NCBI GenBank assembly: GCA_934661005.1
Contig: CAKUIK010000066.1
Coordinates: 1-6,992, forward strand
Direction of reading: 5' to 3'
Source: an uncultured Slackia sp.
Lineage (GTDB): Bacteria; Actinomycetota; Coriobacteriia; Coriobacteriales; Eggerthellaceae
DNA: 6,992 nt
The position numbers were made by a program, and so were the translations under genes. Of the stretch, positions 1-5,172 are shown in pieces. The notes beneath the pieces were generated by a model, which saw only the letters and a program-made list of their open reading frames with translations, had not been told where the DNA came from and ran no database searches. Position 1 is the first letter of the stretch. Every line of letters begins with the position of its first letter.

Positions 1-165
1 GCACCCCACATCTCTCGTCTTACGCGGCTTGTTTTCCGTCTTACACTACTTGCTTTCCCGCCCTTCATATCTTCCGCGTTCCCTCACCTTTCGCATCTTT
101 CGCGCCCCACTTTCCCTGGCCATCCCCTCCTTCCCTGGCCATCCACCCTTCGCACCCTCTCCTGC
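1..165. other. Pyrimidine-rich stretch without a recognisable gene
   Basis: The plus strand is strongly biased to C and T, with many short words such as 'ttcgca', 'tttcgc' and 'ttccc'. The 14-base word 'ttccctggccatcc' occurs twice, at 112-125 and 131-144. I see no ribosome binding site, promoter or protein-like reading frame. It could be the edge of an intergenic repeat region or the decayed end of a gene lying to the left of the window. Confidence 0.4.
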
Positions 166-255
166 CAGAAAACGTCAGTAAAGGGCCCAATTGCAAAGAA
201 GGTGCTTCCATTTGGCAGAAAACGCCGCTAGGGGGCCTCATTCGACAGGGAATGC
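166..255 (+). repeat. Two degenerate direct repeats, 50-bp period
   Basis: Both copies begin with 'cagaaaacg', at 166 and at 216. Aligned without gaps over 40 bases they match at about 26 positions (hand count), the shared parts being 'cagaaaacg', 'ggg.cc', 'att' and a final 'tgc'. The second copy overlaps the left arm of the inverted repeat at 211-239. The same octamer 'cagaaaac' recurs at 752-759, and in inverted orientation inside the right arm. This suggests a dispersed intergenic repeat family, but a search of the genome is needed to establish that. Confidence 0.5.
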
Positions 256-399
256 AAAGGCCGCTCGACCATATCGGGAAAGACCCTCTCCCACCAAGAA
301 GGAAAACCGCAGTTCAGAGAACCGTCCATCGCGTATTGCCCCAAGACGCCCGTAATCCGAACCTCACCACGAGGCCCTCTAGCGGCGTTTTCTGCCAAA
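211..399. repeat. 29-bp near-perfect inverted repeat around a 131-bp centre
   Basis: The left arm at 211-239 starts 'tttggcagaaaacgccgct' and the right arm at 371-399 is its reverse complement at 28 of 29 positions; the single difference is a G/A inside the run next to 'ggcctc'. Outside the arms the similarity stops at once, and I see no clear target-site duplication. The 131-bp centre has no recognisable gene. The whole unit, 189 bp, has the size and shape of a MITE-like element or a long-stem RNA hairpin, and its mobility is not shown. A short frame crosses it on the minus strand but has no credible start or product. Confidence 0.75.
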
Positions 400-532
400 T
401 AAACCCTACGAAGCCGCAATGCCTCCTCCAGCATCTCGCCCGAGCGATTCGTCAGACAAGCTCACCCGAGCGATTCATCTGCCGAGCCGACCGAACAATC
501 CGTCCGTGGAGCCTGCCGAGCAATCCAGTCGG

Positions 533-653
533 CAAGCCCGTATCGACTCGGCCCGCTGGCAAGCTTGCATCGACCCACCTGCAAGCCCGCATCGGCCCGG
601 CCTGCCAACAAACCCCCATCTGCGCCGCCCTCCAACAGGCTCGCATCGGCCCG
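533..653. repeat. Degenerate 22-27 bp repeat array
   Basis: Units resembling 'caagcccgcatcggcccg' begin at about 533, 560, 582, 606 and 633. The best copies share 'gcatcggcccg' or 'gcatcgac'. Spacing is 22 to 27 bases, so the period is not constant and not a multiple of three throughout. Similar words continue weakly to about 700. Several reading frames stay open here, but that follows from the lack of AT-rich stop codons in a GC-rich repeat and is not good evidence of coding. Confidence 0.45.
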
Positions 654-814
654 ATCCGCCGAAACCCACATCGCACCAACTTGCCGATAAGCTCGCACCA
701 GGCTCGCCGACGGGCCGTCATCAGTCACGCCGGCGACCCTTCCCCATTTTCCAGAAAACTTCGCGCCCGTTTTCCATGTGGTTGGCAAAAACCCAACACA
801 CGAAAGGAACGGCC

Positions 815-886
815 ATGAACGATTTCTCGAACAAACTCGGCGGAAAACGAGGAAGCGGACCCCTCAACCCTCTTCCGCTCCAGTAG
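815..886 (+). CDS. Small 23-residue ORF ahead of the membrane-protein pair
   Basis: The ATG at 815 follows an 'aaaggaa' ribosome binding site at about 803-809, in the same 'acgaaagga' context seen before the 1944 gene. The predicted peptide is MNDFSNKLGG followed by a basic, Gly- and Pro-containing tail and stop. It has no membrane segment and matches nothing I know. It ends 20 bases before the 907 start, so it could be the first cistron of this cluster, a leader peptide setting translation of the next gene, or a secreted or processed small peptide. The Gly-Gly at residues 9-10 recalls double-glycine leaders, but the rest of such a leader consensus is absent. Its frame is open upstream to 419, but that part lies in repeats and has no good start, so I start at 815. 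Whether it is translated is uncertain. Confidence 0.4.
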   Translation: MNDFSNKLGGKRGSGPLNPLPLQ

Positions 887-906
887 TCAACGCATAAGGA
901 GGAACC

Positions 907-1893
907 ATGGGAAAGAAATACTACGGCGGAATCGGGACCGGCAAGGGGTTTGTGATGGGCGCTTCCGAAGACGAGCGCCACAACGACTTCGACGACGAAT
1001 CCCATACGGAAGACAGCGAAAGAATCGCTGGTAGCGCCAACAAAGCTGGCAGTGTTCGCAACGACTTCGACAACGGATCCCATGCGGGAAACGGCGAGAG
1101 AAATACAGGAGGCACAAGCAACACCGGCGGCACCCACAACGAAAGCTCCGACGAAAACCCCGGCAGCGTCCAGGGCGACTTCGACGCGCCTTGCGACGAC
1201 GATTGCAGCAACCGCAACAATCATGACGACGACCGCGACGAATACGACGACGAGCTGGATGACTTCTTCGAGGACTCCTTCTTCGTCAAAGCCAGCATCG
1301 CGCTCGCAATTAAAGACCTGTTCAAAGCATTTATGTCCCGCTCGATGGGACGCGCCAATTTCGTGGCGGTCACGCTCATGCTGCTCGTCTGCGCGCGCGT
1401 GATTGGCGCGGTATTCATCGACTCGAGCTCTTTGAGCGAGCTCAACGCCTTCGCCTTCGTAACGGCGCTGGGCGTGCTCGGTTTGTGCACGATTTCCGAA
1501 AAATGCCCGGCCAACGCCCTCACGGCGCTCGTGATTGCGTGTCTGCCGGCCCTCATCGAAATCGCCACCGCATGCGCGATGAACGGCTCAGACGCCGACG
1601 TGTTCAGCCTCATTACGAACTGGGCGCTGATCGGCTGCCTGGGCAGCGCGGCTCTTTTGATCGTGGAGGCCTTGATAAATCCGTTTGAGAGCGACAAAGA
1701 AGACGAAAGCATTTGCGAAAACACGAGCATGAGCGAAAGCGCAGCCTGCGCGCGCATCTTCTTCGTCCCCTTCTGGGGAGCGGCCGTTGGTGCCACCGCC
1801 GCCCTTATTTGGGAGTTGGCACCCTACATCACGCGCGAAATCGTCTACGACGCAGCGCCGCTCTACCTGAGCTACATGGGGTGGATCGTTTAG
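907..1893 (+). CDS. Multi-pass membrane protein with acidic disordered N-terminus (paralog 1)
   Basis: A 328-residue protein of a family I do not recognise. The start is well fixed by 'aaggagg' at 896-902, four bases before the ATG. Residues 1-125 are hydrophilic and probably disordered, rich in D, E, N, G and S, with an Asp/Glu-rich block at about 91-123 and a 26-residue internal duplication. Residues 126-149 form a likely amphipathic segment ending in MSRSMGRANF. Five hydrophobic segments follow at about 152-171, 179-196, 203-222, 235-254 and 284-304, with an acidic loop at 260-278 between the last two. The membrane domain aligns along its whole length with that of the next gene, including RSMGxxNF, ELN, PAN-L-AL, LPA-IE and GATAA. 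It lies between the small ORF (20-base gap) and that paralog (50-base gap), so co-transcription is likely. No catalytic motif is visible. A membrane or envelope role is all that can be inferred. Confidence 0.8.
   Translation: MGKKYYGGIGTGKGFVMGASEDERHNDFDDESHTEDSERIAGSANKAGSVRNDFDNGSHAGNGERNTGGTSNTGGTHNESSDENPGSVQGDFDAPCDDDCSNRNNHDDDRDEYDDELDDFFEDSFFVKASIALAIKDLFKAFMSRSMGRANFVAVTLMLLVCARVIGAVFIDSSSLSELNAFAFVTALGVLGLCTISEKCPANALTALVIACLPALIEIATACAMNGSDADVFSLITNWALIGCLGSAALLIVEALINPFESDKEDESICENTSMSESAACARIFFVPFWGAAVGATAALIWELAPYITREIVYDAAPLYLSYMGWIV
981..1136 (+). repeat. 78-bp tandem duplication inside paralog 1
   Basis: The word 'caacgacttcgac' occurs at 981-993 and again at 1059-1071, exactly 78 bases or 26 codons later. 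Similarity continues through 'atcccat.cgg' and 'gcga.aga' before fading. At protein level NDFDxxSH and ER recur at the same spacing, about 10 of 26 residues. This indicates an in-frame duplication that has since diverged within the disordered N-terminal region. Confidence 0.6.
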
Positions 1894-1943
1894 CCCCTCA
1901 CGCGCGACGAGCTCGCAACACCAACGCACGAAAGGAAGAATCC

Positions 1944-3032
1944 GTGAGAATCGACAAAACCACGCGACAGAAAGGCACTCCAAGTTGGCTCAAGGAGTTG
2001 CTCTACGTAGACGAAGTCGGCGATGACGCAAAACCGACCGACAAGAGCGATGCGAGCGGCGAAGGCGACGCTCGAGACGGCGAATCGCCCAAGGCGAATG
2101 CGGGGCGCCCCACCAATCGCACCGACGAGCCGAAAGAAATCGCAACAGACTCAAGCAAGCCCGACGATCCAACGAAGGCAAGCGCGGAGGCCTCGATCGA
2201 ACCCGGGTGCCCATCAGAAACGACCAAGAAACACCCCGATGATTTCAGCGAGGCGTTTGAAGCACCTAAAAATCACTTCGAGGGGCATGGGCGTTCGTCG
2301 ACAAGGCCAACCGCCGAAAAGCCCAACGAGCCCGACGGAAACGCCCTGGGCAAGCCCGCAGAAACCCGCAGCAACAACCTCGCCGCTTGCGGCGACGAAC
2401 TCGAAACCGCAACCGAAGGCGAATACGACCACATCCTCTTCTCACTTCGCCGATTCGCGGGAAAGGCCAGCTCGACCGTCGCTAAAACGCTCGACCAGCT
2501 TTTCTTGGGCCTTATGGACCGCTCGATGGGCGAGACGAATTTCTTCGTCGTAACCATGATGGGACTTGCCTGCACAAAGGTGATTTCCGCGCAATTCTTC
2601 GAAGCGGAAGCGTTCGGCGAGCTCAACCTGCTCGCATTCCTTATTGCGATCTGCACGGCCGCGGCTTGCGCGGCCTCGAAGAAGCTGCCCGCAAACCCGC
2701 TTGCCGCTCTGTGCATTTCCGTTCTCCCGGCGTTTATCGAGACCGCCGCTATATGCATGGTTCGCGGGCTTAGTTTCTCGGAAGAGTACACGCTCATCGC
2801 AGGGCTCGCGCTCGTCTGTGCGGTCGGGGGCTTCTTTTTGGGCATCGCGCAGTACTTTGCCGACGACACCGACCCCAATGAAGCGCTCAAGCGCGCCGTT
2901 ATTGGCGCGATCTGGGGCTTCGCGATTGGAGCAACCGCCGCGATCATCGCCGAGGCGGCGCCCGTCATGGCGGACACGCTCGCCAACCGCGATATTCCGA
3001 CGTTCCTTGAGCAGCTCCTTGCCGCGCATTAG
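1944..3032 (+). CDS. Multi-pass membrane protein with long disordered N-terminus (paralog 2)
   Basis: A 362-residue protein starting at GTG 1944, placed five bases after the 'aaaggaag' ribosome binding site (1931-1938). The frame is open further upstream, but that part overlaps the preceding gene and reads as an Arg-rich shadow. Residues 1-22 hold a short hydrophobic patch (WLKELLYV). Residues 23-160 are hydrophilic and low in order, rich in K, D, E, P, S and T. A putative amphipathic segment at about 176-196 ends in MDRSMGETNF. Hydrophobic segments lie at about 199-219, 226-244, 250-272, 282-305 and 318-340, matching the five of the upstream paralog in order and spacing. Both proteins end about 20 residues after the last segment. 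The N-terminal regions share no clear similarity, so the membrane domain is the conserved part. A hetero-oligomer of the two is plausible but not shown. Confidence 0.8.
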   Translation: MRIDKTTRQKGTPSWLKELLYVDEVGDDAKPTDKSDASGEGDARDGESPKANAGRPTNRTDEPKEIATDSSKPDDPTKASAEASIEPGCPSETTKKHPDDFSEAFEAPKNHFEGHGRSSTRPTAEKPNEPDGNALGKPAETRSNNLAACGDELETATEGEYDHILFSLRRFAGKASSTVAKTLDQLFLGLMDRSMGETNFFVVTMMGLACTKVISAQFFEAEAFGELNLLAFLIAICTAAACAASKKLPANPLAALCISVLPAFIETAAICMVRGLSFSEEYTLIAGLALVCAVGGFFLGIAQYFADDTDPNEALKRAVIGAIWGFAIGATAAIIAEAAPVMADTLANRDIPTFLEQLLAAH

Positions 3033-3300
3033 CGCCAAGGCGCACATAAACGAACACAGCAGCGTGATTGCCGACGCCATCGCCGGGATCCTCTCCGAGA
3101 CGCTGCCGCCCCACGTCGTTCCCCCGAAGCTCAGGTTCAGCTACGAGAACGTGCCCGCCTGCGACGCCGAGGTTCTCAACGTGTACTGCGGGTTCGAAGC
3201 TACAGGGTTCTTGTCCTCCCTTCATTTCGAGCTCGACACCGGCAGAAGCAGCAACCGCATTTTCCTCGAGCCGAAACCTGAGCCCCCCGCAGGGGAGTAA
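3019..3300 (+). CDS. Short hypothetical protein overlapping the end of paralog 2
   Basis: A frame of about 93 residues with protein-like composition from about 3034 to the stop at 3298-3300. It includes segments such as LPPHVVPPKLRFSYENV and FLSSLHFELDTG, which alternate polar and hydrophobic residues as beta strands do. It has no membrane segment and no family I recognise. There is no ATG. Candidate starts are TTG 3007, TTG 3019 and GTG 3064, none with a good Shine-Dalgarno, so expression would depend on coupling to the preceding gene, whose stop is at 3030-3032. I chose TTG 3019 with little confidence. A run of six C at 3283-3288 precedes the stop, and another frame then stays open to 3392 with protein-like sequence, so the true C-terminus may be longer or the gene frameshifted. 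It could also be a 5'-truncated gene remnant. Confidence 0.45.
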   Translation: MPRISAKAHINEHSSVIADAIAGILSETLPPHVVPPKLRFSYENVPACDAEVLNVYCGFEATGFLSSLHFELDTGRSSNRIFLEPKPEPPAGE

Positions 3301-3427
3301 GCCCTACCTGTGAGGGAACGAACGAAAACTTCACTGCCGTTTGGAATCCCGATACCGCCGAATGGGACAAGCCCTTGCCGCTTGACCGATAGCTCCTACT
3401 GAAGCTACATTCTGGCGCAGCGTTTCG
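3301..3427. other. Convergent intergenic region with weak hairpins
   Basis: This lies between the plus-strand cluster and the minus-strand GyrI-like gene. A hairpin 'tagct'/'agcta' (3390-3394 with 3403-3407) and an 'agcg'/'cgct' hairpin near 3417-3427 are present, but neither is followed by a T run on either strand, so a terminator cannot be called. The frame reading FTAVWNPDTAEWDKPLPLDR ends at 3392 and looks protein-like. It may be the displaced tail of the preceding ORF. Confidence 0.3.
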
Positions 3428-4063
3428 CTAGATTGGCTTGATAGGATGGCGAATCACGGTCTTGAGCTTCCCTGGCGCGCACTTGCGCGGGTCGGAGAGG
3501 TAAATCTCGTGATGCAGACGGGCTTCGGAGAAGTCGGGCGCATACCCCCGCTCCGCCGCAAATGCGCGCATGGCTGCTATGGTCGTCGGCTCGCTGTCGT
3601 AAGGCCCGGTATGCATGTATTGAACGCATAGGCCCTCGTCGACCCCGAGCAGCTCGACCGCCGAGAAATCCAGCTTCTTTTTGGCGGTAGCTTCTGCGAC
3701 GGCCCAGTCGAAATCGTCGCGGGTGACGAAATCGGGCAGACGGATGCATGAGATGAAGTTGAAATCGTCCTTTCGAGCATAGTCGATATCGCCATCGGGG
3801 CAGCCTTGCCACCAGAAGCCCTCGAGCGGCGGCACGACGAAGTCGAAATAGCCTTCGATTTCGTGCGGGCCTTTCTTCGACATCTTGATGGTGTACGCCA
3901 CGCCGTAAAGCAGCGGCATCGCGCTCTGGTACTCGCCACCCTCGATATTGGGGTCGCCCTTGCCACGCACGGCGATATAGCTCATAGGCGGAACAGTCAG
4001 AATACTCGGCTTGCCCGACGGCTTATAGAGTTCCTTGAATTCCTTCTTGAAATCGTATGCCAT
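3428..4063 (-). CDS. GyrI-like small-molecule-binding domain protein (COG4832 type)
   Basis: A 211-residue protein, the usual full length for this family. The ATG at 4063 follows an 'agggggg' ribosome binding site. The frame extends to an ATG at 4117, but that extension is not family-like and lacks a ribosome binding site. Recognisable blocks are MAYDFKKEFKELYKPSGKP (1-19), VPPMSYIAVRGKGDPN (24-39), LLYGVAYTIKMSKK (51-64), VPPLEGFWW (77-85), IRLPDFVTRDDFDWAV (107-122), QYMHTGPYDSEP (148-159) and LHHEIYLSDPRK (183-194). GyrI-like folds bind small hydrophobic ligands. From family knowledge, some members hydrolyse cyclopropanoid DNA alkylators of the yatakemycin/CC-1065 type, while others act as drug sensors or gyrase-inhibitor antagonists. 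The protein has no DNA-binding domain and no signal peptide, so it is probably a cytosolic stand-alone domain. The upstream region contains a strong -10 and a LexA-type box, so regulation by DNA damage is likely. The exact substrate is unknown. Confidence 0.88.
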   Translation of the reverse strand: MAYDFKKEFKELYKPSGKPSILTVPPMSYIAVRGKGDPNIEGGEYQSAMPLLYGVAYTIKMSKKGPHEIEGYFDFVVPPLEGFWWQGCPDGDIDYARKDDFNFISCIRLPDFVTRDDFDWAVAEATAKKKLDFSAVELLGVDEGLCVQYMHTGPYDSEPTTIAAMRAFAAERGYAPDFSEARLHHEIYLSDPRKCAPGKLKTVIRHPIKPI

Positions 4064-4156
4064 TGCAGCCGCCCCCCTGAGTTTGAGTTTCCACCGACAT
4101 TGGTCCAAACATAGCAATAGGCCCGGCTTCGGAAGAAACCGCGCCTGTTGGCAAAT

Positions 4157-4185
4157 ATTATACCATAAAATCGAACGTCTGTTCT
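4157..4185 (-). promoter_or_regulatory. Sigma-70-type promoter of the GyrI-like gene
   Basis: On the minus strand a perfect TATAAT occupies 4162-4157. With a 17-base spacer, the -35 position (4185-4180) reads AGAACA, a weak match to TTGACA. The local AT-rich block stands out from its GC-rich surroundings. Initiation near 4150 would leave a leader of about 85 bases before the ATG at 4063. Confidence 0.6.
4172..4185 (-). promoter_or_regulatory. Putative LexA (SOS) box over the -35 region
   Basis: The minus strand reads AGAACAGACGTTCG. The Gram-positive/actinobacterial LexA consensus is CGAACRNRYGTTCG. Here AGAC fits RNRY, and only the first base departs, A for C. The box covers the -35 element and spacer of the GyrI-like gene promoter, the expected place for repression by LexA. 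A single box without experimental support remains a prediction. Confidence 0.55.
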
Positions 4186-4263
4186 ATTCTAACTCCGTGG
4201 CTCTGGCTCTGCCGCCTTGTCATTCCAGCTGCATCCAGTTTTCAACGTTGGGGCGGAACGCTT

Positions 4264-4306
4264 GACCGACGGTCGTCAGGAGGTCGGCGCGCCGAGTCAA
4301 CGACCG
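4264..4306. repeat. Nested palindromes upstream of the GNAT gene
   Basis: Three symmetries overlap. 'gaccgacggtc' at 4264-4274 is an odd palindrome. 'tcggcgcgccga' at 4284-4295 is a perfect 12-base palindrome. 'cggtcgt' at 4270-4276 pairs with 'acgaccg' at 4300-4306, enclosing the 12-mer. No T run follows, so this is not a classical terminator. It could be an operator, a structured leader of the acetyltransferase transcript, or an effect of GC-rich composition. Confidence 0.4.
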
Positions 4307-4414
4307 AGCGACGGCTTCCGCGCTCTCGACGCCGCACCGCGCCGCATCGCTATCATACAGGCAATAGCGAATAGGTTATACCGATTCGACGAGACGCCAT
4401 CCTTAGGAGAAAGC

Positions 4415-4996
4415 ATGCCGAACGCCAGCCGGCCCGAACGCCGGAGCGAAGACGGCCGGCCCTCGACCCTTCATGCCGAAACCGTTTCGAGGAAAATGGA
4501 CGAGTACGACGACGTCCGCCGCCTGATGAAGACCGCCCTCCCCCGGAACGAGCGGGTGCCGCTCTGGCTTCTGAACATATTGACGGTGCGCAAAAGCGTC
4601 AATTTCAGGGCCTTCTACGAGGACGGGCGGTTCTGCGGAATCATGTATACGGCCGAGAACGATAAATACATCTTCGTTCTCTACCTGGCGGTAAACGACC
4701 GGGTCAGATCAAAGGGCTATGGCACCAAAATGATTGACTGGCTCAAGCGCAATACCGACAAGATCATCGTCTTAAATGTAGAGGCAATTGACCCCTCGGC
4801 CGAGAACGCGCAGCAACGGGAGAAGAGGGTCTCCTTCTATGGGAGGAACGGGATCATCGACACGGGCTGCAAGTTCGTCGATGAAGGCGAGACCTATTCC
4901 GTGCTGACGTCCGATGTTGAACGCTTTGATGCGAAGGAATATCAATCGCTGTTGAGCAACTTCTCTTTTGGGACGTACAGGAAGCGCATTGAGTAA
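4415..4996 (+). CDS. GNAT family N-acetyltransferase
   Basis: A 193-residue protein starting at ATG 4415, five bases after 'aggag' (4405-4409). GNAT enzymes transfer an acetyl group from acetyl-CoA to an amine. The acetyl-CoA loop (motif A) is at residues 96-104, RVRSKGYGT, directly after the strand YIFVLYLAVND. LPRNERVPLWLLNILTVRK near residues 42-60, NVEAID at 121-126, QREKRVSFYGRNG at 134-146 and GCKFVDEG at 151-158 fit a subgroup common in Firmicutes and Actinobacteria whose substrate I do not know. About 27 polar residues precede the usual family start. ATG 4496 (residue 28) would remove them, but its 'gagg' lies too close to the codon, so the longer form is preferred. It is monocistronic: the GyrI-like gene is divergent and a terminator lies about 100 bases downstream. 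Confidence 0.85.
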   Translation: MPNASRPERRSEDGRPSTLHAETVSRKMDEYDDVRRLMKTALPRNERVPLWLLNILTVRKSVNFRAFYEDGRFCGIMYTAENDKYIFVLYLAVNDRVRSKGYGTKMIDWLKRNTDKIIVLNVEAIDPSAENAQQREKRVSFYGRNGIIDTGCKFVDEGETYSVLTSDVERFDAKEYQSLLSNFSFGTYRKRIE

Positions 4997-5045
4997 CGGG
5001 GCGCGATGCCATGGTGACTTATGGGGAAACAAACGATAGCATCAC

Positions 5046-5081
5046 GTATTTTCCCACGTAAACCGCAATGTAAACAAAGAT
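5046..5081. promoter_or_regulatory. Three 12-bp phased direct repeats, possible response-regulator site
   Basis: GTA recurs at 5046, 5058 and 5070. The last two units share 'gtaaac' (5058-5063 and 5070-5075), and the flanking 'cacgta' also repeats at 5043 and 5055. On the other strand this reads GTTTAC twice in a 12-base phase. OmpR-family regulators, which often control exporters of the type that follows, bind direct hexamers spaced about one helical turn apart. No regulator gene is visible here, and the assignment is weak. Confidence 0.3.
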
Positions 5082-5097
5082 ATACGCGCTAGTTGGT

Positions 5098-5116
5098 GGG
5101 CGCAACCGCCCTTTTT
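5098..5116 (+). terminator. Rho-independent terminator after the GNAT gene
   Basis: A GGGCG stem (5098-5102), CAAC loop and CGCCC stem (5107-5111) are followed directly by five T (5112-5116). It is about 100 bases after the acetyltransferase stop and 57 bases before the exporter start, so it should end the first transcript. If transcription of the exporter starts upstream, it could also act as an attenuator. Confidence 0.65.
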
Positions 5117-5172
5117 CGCGAGACTATAAGCCGTCAATCGAAAGCAGTCGAACACGAAAGGACGCGGCAGCA

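Noticed and set aside
228..434. Minus-strand frame of 68 codons over the inverted repeat
   Set aside because: It reads through most of both repeat arms and has no ribosome binding site and no recognisable product.
533..700. CRISPR array
   Set aside because: Units are too degenerate, spacing is irregular, and there are no unique spacers or cas genes.
252..886. Long overlapping plus-strand frames upstream of the small ORF
   Set aside because: They run through the inverted repeat and the degenerate array, give Pro/Arg/Ser-rich low-complexity products, and have no ribosome binding sites. Open frames on both strands here reflect composition.
907..950. KKYYGG at the start of paralog 1 resembling the YGNGV box of pediocin-like bacteriocins
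   Set aside because: The cysteines and the rest of that motif are absent and the protein is a long membrane protein, so the likeness is chance.
721..1224. Minus-strand frame opposite paralog 1, Val/Ala-rich
   Set aside because: It is the antisense shadow of the Asp/Asn-rich coding region, and the plus-strand gene has a strong ribosome binding site and a conserved paralog.
2273..3080. Minus-strand frames opposite paralog 2
   Set aside because: Their Ala/Ser-rich products mirror the membrane domain read in reverse, with no family similarity.
4064..4117. Longer start for the GyrI-like gene at 4117
   Set aside because: The extra 18 residues are not family-like, and the ATG at 4063 has the ribosome binding site and the family's usual MAYDFKKEFKEL beginning.
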